64,000 nt of DNA from Limnohabitans sp. Hippo3. Its GTDB lineage: Bacteria > Pseudomonadota > Gammaproteobacteria > Burkholderiales > Burkholderiaceae_C. Below are positions 55,169-64,000 of the stretch, in pieces; position 1 is the stretch's first letter, and each line of letters opens with the position of its first letter. The notes under the pieces were generated by a model. That model was not told where the DNA came from, did no database searches, and was given only the letters and a program-made list of their open reading frames with translations. The stretch covers positions 62,001-126,000 of the forward strand of contig NZ_NESF01000009.1 of NCBI RefSeq assembly GCF_003063665.1, read 5' to 3'. The translations under genes and the position numbers were made by a program.

Positions 55169-55594
55169 ATGGACACGCCGATTCGTCATGACCAAGAGAC
55201 GCCCCTGAAGGGCGTGCGGTCTAACATCGTGCAGTCGATCCGCGCTTACCGCGTGAGCGACTTGCAAGATGCCGCCCAAGGCCTGGGCCACCACTTTTTG
55301 TATGCCAACCTGGCCGAAGCCCAGAGCAAGCAAGACGTGCTGGACCTGATTGGTGCGCAATTCACATTGCCCTCGCACTTTGGCAAGAACTTCGATGCCT
55401 TGTACGACTGCATGACCGATCCATTGCACAAGTCGGGCCCACAGCCTGGCTTCATCGTGGTGCTGGAGCAGATTCCCGCACACGCCAAGTTCGACAAGGA
55501 AGCTCGCGAGCAGTTGCTGGACATCTTCCGCGACACCGCCGATTACTGGGGAGACCGGAAGATACCCTTCCGATGCTTCTATTCTTTTCGGTAG
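55169..55594 (+). CDS. Barstar-type ribonuclease inhibitor
   Basis: 141 residues. Barstar fold with the conserved QFTLPSHFGKNFDALYDCMTD (helix that blocks the RNase site) and FIVVLEQIPAHAKFD. Expected to bind the upstream RNase inside the cell. It stops early at RCFYSFR; a coding-like stretch continues in the -1 frame (55573-55776), with the stop (TAG) just past a TTTT run. Spacing of 29 bp from the RNase gene favours one mRNA. Confidence 0.87.
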   Translation: MDTPIRHDQETPLKGVRSNIVQSIRAYRVSDLQDAAQGLGHHFLYANLAEAQSKQDVLDLIGAQFTLPSHFGKNFDALYDCMTDPLHKSGPQPGFIVVLEQIPAHAKFDKEAREQLLDIFRDTADYWGDRKIPFRCFYSFR

Positions 55595-55776
55595 CCCGTT
55601 CTGCACAAAACAGCCAAGCAGGACGGGCCAATGAGGCACAAAACGAAGACGCCGCCATGGCCGATTCGATCGAAGAAGGCGAAAAAATGCCCACCGACAA
55701 ACTGGTGGACGTCTCGCCCCTGGCGCTGCGCATGAGCAGCCCATTCAACGCAGGTTACTGGCTCGCAGCTGCCTGA
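55573..55776 (+). pseudogene. Coding-like tail in the -1 frame of barstar
   Basis: Up to 67 codons (VARSAQNSQAG ... VDVSPLALRMSSPFNAGYW) in the -1 frame relative to barstar, beginning where barstar stops. GC-rich third positions and a structured end (SSPFNAGYWLAAA) suggest real coding. It may be the lost C-terminus of a longer barstar protein after a frameshift at the T-run, the product of programmed slippage, or an independent small gene starting at MADSIEEGEKM. Confidence 0.45.
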
Positions 55777-55808
55777 TGCCGCGTTGAGCCGTACCAGCGG
55801 CAAGCCGT

Positions 55809-55836
55809 AAAAAAGCCCGTCTTCGACGGGCTTTTT
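55809..55836. terminator. Bidirectional intrinsic terminator
   Basis: AAAAAAGCCCGTC-TTC-GACGGGCTTTTTC: strong stem with A-run before and T-run after, between the barstar tail and the convergent rsmA. Confidence 0.92.
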
Positions 55837-55861
55837 CTTTGGCGCGGCGTCCCCCGACGGG

Positions 55862-56641
55862 TCAGACAGCTTGAGCCAAAGCCACAAACTCGGCCACGGG
55901 CACCTCTTCGGCCCGGCGCTGCAAGTCGAAATGGCCTGCAAAGCCTTTTTCGTCGAGCCATTTGCCCAGGGTGTTGCGCAAAATCTTGCGGCGCTGGCTG
56001 AATGCCACCTGCACCAGGGTCTCCAGGGTATTGACGTTGACCTGCGGCGGCTCGGCCAGCGGCACCATGCGCACCACCGCGCTGTCCACCCGTGGCGGTG
56101 GGTCAAAGCTTTCGGGCGGCACAAACAGCACGTTGGCCATGTCGTAGCGCCACTGCAGCATCACCGACAGGCGGCTGTAATCCGAGGTGGCGGGTTGGGC
56201 CACCATGCGGTCGATCACCTCTTTTTGCAGCATGAAGTGCTGGTCTTCGATCACATCGACCTGGTCCAGCAAATGGAACAGGATGGGGGTGGAGATGTTG
56301 TAAGGCAGGTTGCCGACGACGCGGATTTTGGCGGTGGCTGGCGTTTGGGCGCTGGCCAGCATTTGCGATGCCAGCGCTCTGAAATCGACCTTTAATACGT
56401 CCGACTCGACCACCGACAAATGAGGGTGCTCGCGCAAGCGCACGGCCAGATCGCGGTCGAGCTCGATCACTGTGAGGTGGCCCAGGCGCTCCACCAGGGG
56501 TTGGGTCAAAGCGGCCAGGCCGGGGCCGATTTCGACCATGGGCTGGCCGGGCTCGGGATGGATCGCGTCGACGATGGCATCGATGATGCCGCCGTCGGTC
56601 AGGAAATGCTGGCCAAACCGTTTGCGCGCGATGTGCTTCAT
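55862..56641 (-). CDS. rsmA: 16S rRNA dimethyladenosine transferase
   Basis: 259 residues. RKRFGQHFL start region, AdoMet motif [14 protein letters not shown], and the catalytic NLPYNIS. Dimethylates A1518 and A1519 of 16S rRNA during small-subunit maturation. Start overlaps the surA stop (ATGA), so lptD-surA-rsmA are translationally linked; pdxA, often between surA and rsmA, is absent here. Confidence 0.96.
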   Translation of the reverse strand: MKHIARKRFGQHFLTDGGIIDAIVDAIHPEPGQPMVEIGPGLAALTQPLVERLGHLTVIELDRDLAVRLREHPHLSVVESDVLKVDFRALASQMLASAQTPATAKIRVVGNLPYNISTPILFHLLDQVDVIEDQHFMLQKEVIDRMVAQPATSDYSRLSVMLQWRYDMANVLFVPPESFDPPPRVDSAVVRMVPLAEPPQVNVNTLETLVQVAFSQRRKILRNTLGKWLDEKGFAGHFDLQRRAEEVPVAEFVALAQAV

Positions 56642-57981
56642 TGCGGCGGCTCGCGCATCTCGACGTAAGCCCGGCCGCGAATGTCTTCGACCCAGGCGGC
56701 ATAAGCTTCGTCAAGCTTTTTTTCACGCAAGGCGTTGCGTGCCATGGTGCGCTGCTCCTGATCGCTCATGGGTGCGTTGCGGCGGTCGGTGACTTCGATC
56801 AGGTGCACGCCAAAGCGGGAGACCAAAGGCTCTGCCACCTGGCCTGGGCGCAGGCGGTTCATGACCTGTTCAAACTCGGGCACAAACATGCCAGGGTTGG
56901 CCCAGCCCAGATCGCCGCCTTGTTGGGCGCTGCCGTCTTGTGACATCTGGCGGGCCACGGCGGCGAAATCGGCCTTGCCGGAGACCACGGCCTGACGAAC
57001 TTCAGTCAGTTTGGCCACGGCCTGGGCCTGGGACATTTGTGCGCTTGGCCGCAGCAAGATGTGGCGTGCCCGTGTTTGCGTGACGAGCAAGGTGTTGGCC
57101 TGGCGGCGCTCCAGCACCTTCAGGATGTGAAAGCCCGCCGCGGAACGCACAGGCGCAGACACTTCACCCGTTTTCAGATTGCGCGTGGCGTCCAGGAAGA
57201 GTTCGGGGTAGCGGTCGGCGGGGCGCAAACCCATTTCGCCGCCATTGGCACCTCGGTCGGCGGCCTGAGAAGTTGCTTTGGCCAATTCGGCAAAGTTTTC
57301 ACCCACCCGTGCGCGCCGGGCCACGTCGGCGGCACGTTCACCCAAAGCCTGAACGGTTGCTTCGCTGCTGTTTTCGGGCACCGCAATCAAGATCATGCCC
57401 AAATTCAATTGGGCGGGCACTTGGGCGGCTTGCGCCTTCAGTTGTTCGCGCAGGAATTGCTCGACCTCTAGGTCGCTCACACGCACGCGTCCTTCGATCT
57501 CCCGCTCGCGCAGGCGGCTGAGTGTCAGCTGGGTGCGCAATTGCTCACGAAAGCTGCTCAGCGCGATGCCGTCTTGGGCCAGGCGTTTGTGCATTTCCTC
57601 GCGCGTCAACTGGTTGCTGGCCGCCACATTCAGCTCGGCTTGGTCGATGGCCTCGGTGTCGATCTTGATGCCTGCCTCGCGGGCCTGCTGCATCTGCGCT
57701 TTTTCATTGATCAACTGCTCCAGGGCCAGGCGCGTGAGCTCATTGGCATCGGGCCGGTTGCCTGCGCGTGCGGCTTCGTTGGCCAGGCGTTGGCGCAGCA
57801 CCTGAACATCCCGGTTGGTGATGGGCTCGGAATTGACCACTGCCACAATGAAGTCGGCCTGCCGGTTGCTGACGGCTGGGGCTGCCGTTTGCGCCCAAGC
57901 GCCAGTGCTGGCGAGCAAACCCATGACGCCCCAGACGGACGCCACAAATGCAGATCGGGCAGGAGAAAACAGTTTATTCAT
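56638..57981 (-). CDS. surA: Periplasmic chaperone / peptidyl-prolyl isomerase SurA
   Basis: 447 residues from the ATG at 57981. Signal peptide [20 protein letters not shown]; SurA N domain about 45-190 and two parvulin domains (about 195-300 and 310-410: [46 protein letters not shown]). Escorts outer-membrane proteins, including LptD, across the periplasm. Its start lies within the last codons of lptD. Confidence 0.95.
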   Translation of the reverse strand: MNKLFSPARSAFVASVWGVMGLLASTGAWAQTAAPAVSNRQADFIVAVVNSEPITNRDVQVLRQRLANEAARAGNRPDANELTRLALEQLINEKAQMQQAREAGIKIDTEAIDQAELNVAASNQLTREEMHKRLAQDGIALSSFREQLRTQLTLSRLREREIEGRVRVSDLEVEQFLREQLKAQAAQVPAQLNLGMILIAVPENSSEATVQALGERAADVARRARVGENFAELAKATSQAADRGANGGEMGLRPADRYPELFLDATRNLKTGEVSAPVRSAAGFHILKVLERRQANTLLVTQTRARHILLRPSAQMSQAQAVAKLTEVRQAVVSGKADFAAVARQMSQDGSAQQGGDLGWANPGMFVPEFEQVMNRLRPGQVAEPLVSRFGVHLIEVTDRRNAPMSDQEQRTMARNALREKKLDEAYAAWVEDIRGRAYVEMREPPQ

Positions 57982-60361
57982 AGTGCTGGAACCGACTGGG
58001 TTGAACCGTGCTGTCGCGCAGGTATTGGTAGCGGGGAATGTTGTCACTGAGGCTCTTGAGGGGGCTCACACCCACGCGTGCGAAACCGATGAATTCAAGC
58101 TGGAAAAGGATGCGGCTGGTGGCGCTGGTGGCGCTGACAGCAGAGATGTTGGTCTGCAGCCGTTGAAAAGCCAGACGCCCCAACCAGCAGCCCGCATCGT
58201 ATTCCAGGCCCAGCAAGGTGTCGACCAGGCTGCGCTCTTTCAGGCTGTAGTTCAGACGGCCTACGGTGTACCAGCGGTCTGGCCCCAGGCCTTGACCGGG
58301 TGTGCGCGACCAGGCCGTTTCGGCTTGCCGGTCGGTGTTGCCCACCAGGTCGCTCAAAGGCCATTGCCAACCCACATCCACAAACTCGGAGTTGGGAGTG
58401 AGCTGGTTGTTGGCACGGTAAGCCGCATTGATGACCCGGTAAGGGCTGTGGCTGTAACGGGCCTGCATGGTGGTGCGGGCGATGTCGTGCGTCTGGTTGT
58501 TGGCCTGCAGGGTCGCGTCAAAGGACCAGCGGTCGTCCCAGCGGATGCCGGCACCGAACAAAATATCGCTCAAACCGGCTTTGGCTGCGGGGGAGGTGTT
58601 TGAAAGTCCGACAAGTTGGTCTGAAAACCGGATGCGCTGCGCCACACCGACCCGAAGCATTTCTGCACCGCTGGTTGCGTCAAAAAAGCGGCTGCTCAAA
58701 CCGAGCGTCAGCGCATCGTTGTCGGCCAACCGGTCATGGCCCACATAGGTGTTTTCGCTGAATATGGTGGACAGGTTGAAGTCGGTGGCGCCGCTGTCAT
58801 AAAGCGGTAGCATGCGTTGGTCTTTGTACGGCGTGCGGGCGTAAAAGGCCCGGGGCTCCAGGGTCTGCAGCACGTCGCGACCGAACCAGCGGGTTTCGCG
58901 TTCAAACACCAGCCCCGAATCCAGGCTGAAGGTCGGCAAGACCCGGTTCACCGCCGTGGCCCCGTTGTCGAGGGCCCGGTCCATCTGGTAGCGCGTGGCG
59001 TGCAGTTGCAGCTTGGGCGTCACGAAGCCCCATGGGCGAATCCACGGGCGGCTGACCTGGGCCTGCACAAAGCTCCGCTCGCCGTTGCGCGGCAAAATCC
59101 CGGCGCTCACCAAGCTCGCCACACGCGAGTAGTCGGCCTCAAAACGCGTGGTGTCGCCCACCACCGACCAATCCAGTCCCTCGGCATTCCATTGCCCATA
59201 GCGCATGGTGATCTGGGGTGCCCTGTCGTAAGGCGGCGCGGCTTCTTGCAGGTTTTGCCAGCGCTGCACCTGTGCGCTCATGCTGAAGTCGCCCCGACCC
59301 CAGGACAGCACACCCGTGGAGGGCAGCACGCGTTGTGTCAGCACCAGGCCCGAGCGTGGAAAGTCCCGCCAGTAGTTGTTGTCGCTCACGCGGTTCAGGG
59401 TCAGGCCCAGGCCAATGCGGCCCACGCTGTCCAGCCCGGTGTCGATGCCGCCGTTGTGTTGGCTGGTCAAGCCCCAGCGTGTTTGCGAGCGCAGTTTGTC
59501 GCCGGGCATCAGGTTCAAGCGAACCTGTCCGTTGTAGTCGCGTTCCAGATAACGGAATTCGGAGTCGACCGCGACGCCCCGTTGGCTCATGACGTGGGTG
59601 GTCACCGTCGCATCGCGGTTGGGCGCGATGTCGAAGTAGTAGGGCTGCGCCACTTCGACGCCGTTGACCGTGTCGATGCTCAGCAGGGGCGGCAACAGGC
59701 CGGACTTGCGTTCGTTGGTCAACGGCAGGCTGATCGAGGGGGCTGCAAAAACGGGCACGTCCTGGAATCGGAACTGCACGCCTTCGGCTTGGATGGTCGA
59801 TTCTTCTTCGTCTACCGTCAGTTTGGCGGCTTTCAGCAACCAGGCGGGTAGCCATTCCGGGCCGGGTGTGCGGCGGCATGTCGTGTAGTTGGCCTGGCGA
59901 AGGATGGTCCGCTCGTTGTTGACAAACTCGACTTGGGCGGCCTGGCCATAGCCGCCACTGCTGTACAACTCGAAGTCGGGCTTTTCAAAGGTGCCCTGAA
60001 AGCTGTCGACCTTGAGCCGGAGTTGCGGGCCGGTGAAGACGCTGGTCTCGGTGCTCACGCGCACCTGGCCTTTGGCATCCACGACGTCCTGTGTCTGGTC
60101 GTAGTCCACCCGGTCAGCGCTCAAGGCCAGTCCGGGCCGCCGCACGCTGGCCTGGCCTTCGACTACCAGGTCCATGTCGGGCCGGGCGGTGATTTGGTCG
60201 CCTTTGACAAACACCGCCCCTTCGGACTTTTGGCGATCCGTGACGGTTTCTTCCAGCAAAGGGCTGCTGCGCAGTGGCAAACCGGCAGGTTGGGCCTGCA
60301 CCCAGCTGCTCCCCAGGGCCCACAGCAGCGCCACAGCCACCGAGCTGGGGGCCAAGGCCAT
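57974..60361 (-). CDS. lptD: LPS-assembly outer-membrane protein LptD
   Basis: About 795 residues from the ATG at 60361, which gives the signal peptide MALAPSSVAVALLWALGSSW. LptD N-terminal OstA-like domain (about 60-190: VEGQASVRRPGLALSADRVDYDQTQDVV), then a large beta-barrel. Cysteines typical of the LptD disulfides are visible (TTCRRTPG; GCWLG). Inserts LPS in the outer leaflet with LptE. The reading frame extends to 60511, but that would overlap the amgK start; the shorter form leaves 124 bp for divergent promoters. Overlaps surA by 8 bp. Confidence 0.93.
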   Translation of the reverse strand: MALAPSSVAVALLWALGSSWVQAQPAGLPLRSSPLLEETVTDRQKSEGAVFVKGDQITARPDMDLVVEGQASVRRPGLALSADRVDYDQTQDVVDAKGQVRVSTETSVFTGPQLRLKVDSFQGTFEKPDFELYSSGGYGQAAQVEFVNNERTILRQANYTTCRRTPGPEWLPAWLLKAAKLTVDEEESTIQAEGVQFRFQDVPVFAAPSISLPLTNERKSGLLPPLLSIDTVNGVEVAQPYYFDIAPNRDATVTTHVMSQRGVAVDSEFRYLERDYNGQVRLNLMPGDKLRSQTRWGLTSQHNGGIDTGLDSVGRIGLGLTLNRVSDNNYWRDFPRSGLVLTQRVLPSTGVLSWGRGDFSMSAQVQRWQNLQEAAPPYDRAPQITMRYGQWNAEGLDWSVVGDTTRFEADYSRVASLVSAGILPRNGERSFVQAQVSRPWIRPWGFVTPKLQLHATRYQMDRALDNGATAVNRVLPTFSLDSGLVFERETRWFGRDVLQTLEPRAFYARTPYKDQRMLPLYDSGATDFNLSTIFSENTYVGHDRLADNDALTLGLSSRFFDATSGAEMLRVGVAQRIRFSDQLVGLSNTSPAAKAGLSDILFGAGIRWDDRWSFDATLQANNQTHDIARTTMQARYSHSPYRVINAAYRANNQLTPNSEFVDVGWQWPLSDLVGNTDRQAETAWSRTPGQGLGPDRWYTVGRLNYSLKERSLVDTLLGLEYDAGCWLGRLAFQRLQTNISAVSATSATSRILFQLEFIGFARVGVSPLKSLSDNIPRYQYLRDSTVQPSRFQHYE

Positions 60362-60485
60362 TGGGGGAATCAGCGGCAAGGAAGGCAAAGCGGAATGGGT
60401 GGCCACAAATAGCGAAAGTGATGAAAAAGACAGGCTGTCATCGCCCCTTGGGGGCACGGGCAGGCTTTGTAGAATGGGATTATCC

Positions 60486-61595
60486 ATGAGCCACCCCTCT
60501 CTATCTTCCATGCCCTCGCCAGCGCCTGTTTCTGTGGTCCATTGGACCGACCCCCTTCGTCAGGATCTGTTCCAGCAATGGCTGGCAGGCATCGCACCCA
60601 CCCAGGGTCTTTTGCCGGATACCTTGCGGGTGGCATCGGCCGACGCCAGCTTTCGCCGCTACCTGCGGGTGGACACGATTCAGGGCGGCAGCCGCATCGT
60701 CATGGACGCGCCGCCCGACAAGGAAAACTCCGAGCCCTTTGTGCGCATCGCCGCCTTGATGAAACAAGCGGGCCTGAATGCCCCCGAGGTGCTGGATTGG
60801 CACGAAGCCCACGGCTTCATGCTGCTGAGCGATCTGGGCGATGCCACCATGATGTTGGCCATCGACCCCGAACGCCCGCAAGCCAACCACGGCCTGTACA
60901 TGCAGGCCGTGGACACGCTGGTGCAGTGGCAGTTGGCCTCGCGCCCTGGCGTGCTGCCGCCCTATGACGCCGCGCTGTTGAACAGAGAGCTGAGCCTGTT
61001 CCCCGATTGGTATTTGGCCCAGCACCGGGGCGTGCAATTGCAAGGCGCGCAGCGCGAGGTGTTCGACAAGGCTTTTGCCCTGATCGTGCAGCGCAACCTG
61101 GCCGCACCCAGCGTGTACGTGCACCGCGACTTCATGCCACGGAATTTGATGATGCCGTTTGGCGTGAATCCTCAACTCGGCGTTTTGGACTTCCAGGACG
61201 CGGTCTACGGCCCCATCACCTACGACATCGCCAGCCTGATGCGCGACGCCTTCCTCACCTGGGAGGAAGACTTTGTGCTCGACATCACCATCCGCTATTG
61301 GGAAAAAGCCCGCAAGGCGGGGCTGATGGACTTTGAAGACTGGCACAGTGACTTTGGTGCGTTTTACCGCGCGGTCGAGTGGATGGGCCTGCAGCGCCAC
61401 CTGAAAGTGGCGGGCATCTTTGCCCGCCTGACCCTGCGCGACGGCAAGCCCAAGTACCTGGCCGATGCGCCGCGTTTCATCGACTACATCCGCAAGGCCT
61501 GCGACCGTTACCGCGAGCTGGGTCCTTTGCTCAAGCTCATCGACGAGATCGAAGGCACCACACCTCAAGTCGGCTTCGCCTACGGGCGCATGTGA
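60486..61595 (+). CDS. amgK: N-acetylmuramate/N-acetylglucosamine kinase
   Basis: 369 residues from the ATG at 60486 (alternative ATG at 60510 gives 361). APH-like kinase fold: catalytic loop VHRDFMPRNLM and metal-binding LDFQDAVYGPITYD. Phosphorylates MurNAc and GlcNAc at the anomeric position, feeding MurU (49211). In Pseudomonas amgK and murU are adjacent; here about 10 kb separates them. Divergent from lptD, as in many relatives. rsmE follows 2 bp after its stop. Confidence 0.9.
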   Translation: MSHPSLSSMPSPAPVSVVHWTDPLRQDLFQQWLAGIAPTQGLLPDTLRVASADASFRRYLRVDTIQGGSRIVMDAPPDKENSEPFVRIAALMKQAGLNAPEVLDWHEAHGFMLLSDLGDATMMLAIDPERPQANHGLYMQAVDTLVQWQLASRPGVLPPYDAALLNRELSLFPDWYLAQHRGVQLQGAQREVFDKAFALIVQRNLAAPSVYVHRDFMPRNLMMPFGVNPQLGVLDFQDAVYGPITYDIASLMRDAFLTWEEDFVLDITIRYWEKARKAGLMDFEDWHSDFGAFYRAVEWMGLQRHLKVAGIFARLTLRDGKPKYLADAPRFIDYIRKACDRYRELGPLLKLIDEIEGTTPQVGFAYGRM

Positions 61596-61597
61596 GC

Positions 61598-62299
61598 ATG
61601 CCGCGCTTTTTTTGCCCTGCCCCTTTGGTCACTGGCTTGGCCTTGAGCCTGCCTGCGGGCGCGGCCCGCCATGTGCAGGTGCTGCGCCTGCAGCCGGGCG
61701 ATGTGATCACCTTGTTCAACGGCGAAGGCGGCGAGTTTGACGCCACGGTGACCCGCATGGGCCGCAGCGATGTCGAGGTCGAAGTCGGCGTGCACCGCGC
61801 AGTCGAGCGCGAAGCCAGCCGTGCCGTGCACCTGCTGGCAGGTATCACCGCCAACGAGCGCATGGACTGGCTGGTCGAAAAAGCCACCGAGTTGGGTGTG
61901 GCCAGCATCACGCCGCTGGTGGCCGAGCGCAGCGTGCTCAAGCTCAAGGGTGAGCGGGCCGAAAAAAAATTAGCGCACTGGCAAGGCGTGGCCGTGGCTG
62001 CAGCCGAGCAGTGCGGCCGCAACCGCGTGCCGGTCATTCACCCGGCTGTGACGCTGAGCGAATGGCTCAAAAAAGCCGAAGCAGGCGAGCGCTGGGTCTT
62101 GTCGCTGTCCGAAGGCACCCGGCCGCTGTCAGAGATGGCGGGCACCGACGCCGTGACGGTGCTCAGCGGCCCCGAAGGCGGGCTGAGTCCCGCAGAAGAG
62201 GCTGCCGCGCTGGTCGCAGGCTTTGCACCCGTGACCCTGGGCCCCCGCGTGCTGCGTGCCGAGACCGCGCCTTTGGCCGTGTTGGCCGTTTGTGCCTGA
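61598..62299 (+). CDS. rsmE: 16S rRNA m3U1498 methyltransferase
   Basis: 233 residues. PUA-like N-terminus (MPRFFCPAPL, HVQVLRLQPGDVITLFNG) and SPOUT knot C-terminus with SGPEGGLSPAEEAAA and LGPRVLRAETAPLAVLA. Methylates U1498 of 16S rRNA. Start 2 bp after the amgK stop, so cotranscribed. Confidence 0.95.
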   Translation: MPRFFCPAPLVTGLALSLPAGAARHVQVLRLQPGDVITLFNGEGGEFDATVTRMGRSDVEVEVGVHRAVEREASRAVHLLAGITANERMDWLVEKATELGVASITPLVAERSVLKLKGERAEKKLAHWQGVAVAAAEQCGRNRVPVIHPAVTLSEWLKKAEAGERWVLSLSEGTRPLSEMAGTDAVTVLSGPEGGLSPAEEAAALVAGFAPVTLGPRVLRAETAPLAVLAVCA

Positions 62300-62368
62300 T
62301 CCGGGCCAAGCGCCGGGTGTCGCTTTGGGCGACTCCCTTCATAAGTCGCAGGCGATACACTGGCCCAC

Positions 62369-63559
62369 ATGAACGCTAACCTCATCCTCCTCACGCTCTG
62401 CCAGGGCCTGTTCTTCACCAACAACGTCACTTTCATCGCCATCAACGGTCTGGTGGGTTTGTCCATGGCGCCGCTGGGCTGGATGGCGACCTTGCCCGTC
62501 ATGGGCTATGTGGTGGGTGGTGCGCTGTCGACCGGGCTGGTGGCCAAGAGCCAGTCGCGCTGGGGGCGCAAGGTGTCGTTTCAGCTGGGTCTGGGCGTGG
62601 CCTTGTTCTCGGCGTTGCTGGCCGCTTACGCCGCCTGGAGCCACAACTTCTGGCTGCTGGTGGCGGCCACGGTGATTGCCGGTTACTACAGCGCCAACGG
62701 CCAGTTGTACCGGTTTGCAGCCGCCGAATTGGCGGCGGACGGCTTCAAGGAAAAAGCGGTTTCACTCGTGTTGGCTGGGGGGTTGATCGGCGCCATCGTG
62801 GGGCCCAACCTCGCCTCGCGCACCCGTACTTTGTACGAGGTGCCGTTTTTGGGCGCTTACATGGCGCTGGGCATCGTGGCCATCTTGGCCATGGTGTGCA
62901 TGGCCTTCATTCGCTTCCCGGCGGTGCCTGCCAAAAAGCCGGGCGACAGCGCGGGCAGGCCCCTGTCCGAGATCATGCGCCAGCCCGTGTTCATTGTGGC
63001 GGCGGCTGCGGCAGCGCTCAGCTACGGTGTGATGAACCTGCTGATGGCGGCCACACCGCTGGCCATGCAGGTGTGCGGGTTCAGTTTTGACGACGCGGCG
63101 CTGGTGCTGGAGTGGCATGTGATCGGTATGTTTGCGCCGGGCTTTTTCACGGGGCACCTGATCAAAAAATTCGGCACTCTGCAGATCATGGGTGCGGGCG
63201 TGCTGATCAATTTCGCCTGCATCGCCATCGCGCTCACGGGCGTGAACCTGCACCAGTTCCTGATCGCGCTGTTTCTGCTGGGCCTGGGTTGGAACTTTCT
63301 GTTCACCGGCAGCACCACCTTGGCGATGAAAGCCTGGACCCCCGCCGAAAAAGACCGGGGTCAGGCGGCCATCAACTTCTTTGTGTTCACCACCATGGCG
63401 GTGACTTCGTTCGCTTCCGGTGCTTTGGTCACCACCCAGGGCTGGATGTGGCTGAACATCGGCTCGCTGTTCCCGGTGGCCCTGACCGGGGTGGCGCTGG
63501 TCTGGATGGTGCTCAAGCAGAAGGCTGCGCAGAAAACCGCGCCAGCAGCCAGCGCTTGA
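62369..63559 (+). CDS. MFS transporter
   Basis: 396 residues with 12 hydrophobic segments. The MFS loop between helices 2 and 3 (AKSQSRWGRKVSF) and the second-half counterpart (GHLIKKFGTLQIMG) are seen. Substrate unknown. ATG near 62369 with no strong ribosome site. Its last 47 bp overlap the convergent hydrolase gene. Confidence 0.88.
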   Translation: MNANLILLTLCQGLFFTNNVTFIAINGLVGLSMAPLGWMATLPVMGYVVGGALSTGLVAKSQSRWGRKVSFQLGLGVALFSALLAAYAAWSHNFWLLVAATVIAGYYSANGQLYRFAAAELAADGFKEKAVSLVLAGGLIGAIVGPNLASRTRTLYEVPFLGAYMALGIVAILAMVCMAFIRFPAVPAKKPGDSAGRPLSEIMRQPVFIVAAAAAALSYGVMNLLMAATPLAMQVCGFSFDDAALVLEWHVIGMFAPGFFTGHLIKKFGTLQIMGAGVLINFACIAIALTGVNLHQFLIALFLLGLGWNFLFTGSTTLAMKAWTPAEKDRGQAAINFFVFTTMAVTSFASGALVTTQGWMWLNIGSLFPVALTGVALVWMVLKQKAAQKTAPAASA

Positions 63560-64000
63560 GCGCGGTGAACACCTGAGCGCGGTAGAGGTCGTTGAAGACC
63601 TCGTGGTACATGGCCTCAAAGCATTGGGCTTGCACCACGGCCTGGGGTGCCGCATCGGCAAAGTCTGCGGTGGCCTGCGCATTGACCAGCTTGTCTTGCC
63701 CTGCGTAGAGCAGCAGGGTCGGCACCTGCCACTGCGGGGCATCGCGCAGGGTTTGCTCGCCTTGCGACAGAATCCAGGCGGCCAGTCCTGTGGCGATGCG
63801 GCGGTGCACCAGTGGATCGGCTTGGTAGGCCTTCACCACATCCGGGTCGCGTGACACGAATTCGGTTTTCATGCCGTTGTCGACCCGCACATGGGGCACC
63901 ACGCGGGGCAAAGTGGCCAGCAGCATGCGCTGAAAAAAGGTCGGGAACGCGCCCAGTGCCGGAGACGACAAGACCGCCGCATCCACCGGGCGCAATTGTT
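63513..64000 (-). CDS. Alpha/beta hydrolase (lysophospholipase-like), C-terminal part
   Basis: Only the C-terminal ~160 residues lie in the window; the N-terminus and nucleophile region are beyond the right edge. Visible: the acid region PTLLLYAGQDKLVNAQAT (Asp of the triad) and the His in AMYHEVFNDLYRAQV, matching serine aminopeptidase S33/monoglyceride-lipase-like enzymes (HEVFND). Likely a cytosolic or inner-membrane-associated lipid esterase. Convergent with the MFS gene and overlapping its 3' end by 47 bp. Confidence 0.85.
   Translation of the reverse strand, partial: QLRPVDAAVLSSPALGAFPTFFQRMLLATLPRVVPHVRVDNGMKTEFVSRDPDVVKAYQADPLVHRRIATGLAAWILSQGEQTLRDAPQWQVPTLLLYAGQDKLVNAQATADFADAAPQAVVQAQCFEAMYHEVFNDLYRAQVFTALKRWLLARFSAQPSA

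Overview
The window reads as chromosome of a GC-rich betaproteobacterium of the Burkholderiales, most likely family Comamonadaceae (Limnohabitans/Rhodoferax-like). The basis is gene content and order: a DUF3717-DUF1289 fusion, topoisomerase III with a C-terminal SWIB domain, a BirA without a DNA-binding domain, recX-recA, a long PutA, lptD-surA-rsmA opposite amgK, and family-typical intergenic palindromes. The species cannot be fixed from the sequence alone. No rRNA, tRNA or CRISPR array was seen.

Layout. 1-2259: end of a penicillin-binding transpeptidase, a small unknown protein and a double-FHA protein. 2262-7747: glutathione S-transferase, purB, yaeQ, a DUF3717-DUF1289 protein, a BepA-like metalloprotease and moaC. 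7617-16731: a mobile island of about 9.0 kb inserted in the 3' end of moaC. It is flanked by 122-bp direct repeats (2 mismatches) that are copies of the moaC end, and it carries a tyrosine integrase, a primase-helicase, two small HTH regulators, a RadC-like protein and a low-GC cargo of unrecognised proteins. 16875-30511: uraA/upp, a pilin O-glycosyl ligase beside pilA, a TerC-family protein, sucCD, argC, recX-recA, a MarR regulator, a two-component system and a GST. 30558-41704: birA, a SET-domain methyltransferase, topB, putA with its Lrp-type regulator, a DCC-family thiol protein and an LRR-kinase fusion. 41817-49087: two GAPDH paralogues flanking an ATP-grasp-like gene, transketolase and a Rieske oxygenase. 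49211-64000: murU, pepP, a MOSC protein, maeB, a secreted ribonuclease with barstar, rsmA, surA, lptD, amgK, rsmE, an MFS transporter and the C-terminal part of an alpha/beta hydrolase.

How the genes fit together. Housekeeping themes are central carbon metabolism (two gap genes, tkt, sucCD, maeB), nucleotide salvage and synthesis (purB, uraA/upp), the cell envelope (lptD, surA, the AmgK-MurU muramic-acid recycling route, the PBP/FHA module) and DNA maintenance (recA, recX, topB). The two gap genes share an 11-bp motif (GTTACNAAACC) in their upstream regions, suggesting one regulator.

The strongest novelty candidate is the moaC island. It looks like a small integrative element or phage satellite: integrase next to the left attachment site, its own primase-helicase, paired repeats near both ends, and two divergent regulator/cargo modules. 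The larger cargo module (13304-15845) encodes a zinc-ribbon protein followed by small membrane and soluble proteins that I do not recognise. Other notable points are a repeat inserted in frame in putA, the neighbouring SET and SWIB proteins, and a barstar gene followed by a coding-like tail in the -1 frame.
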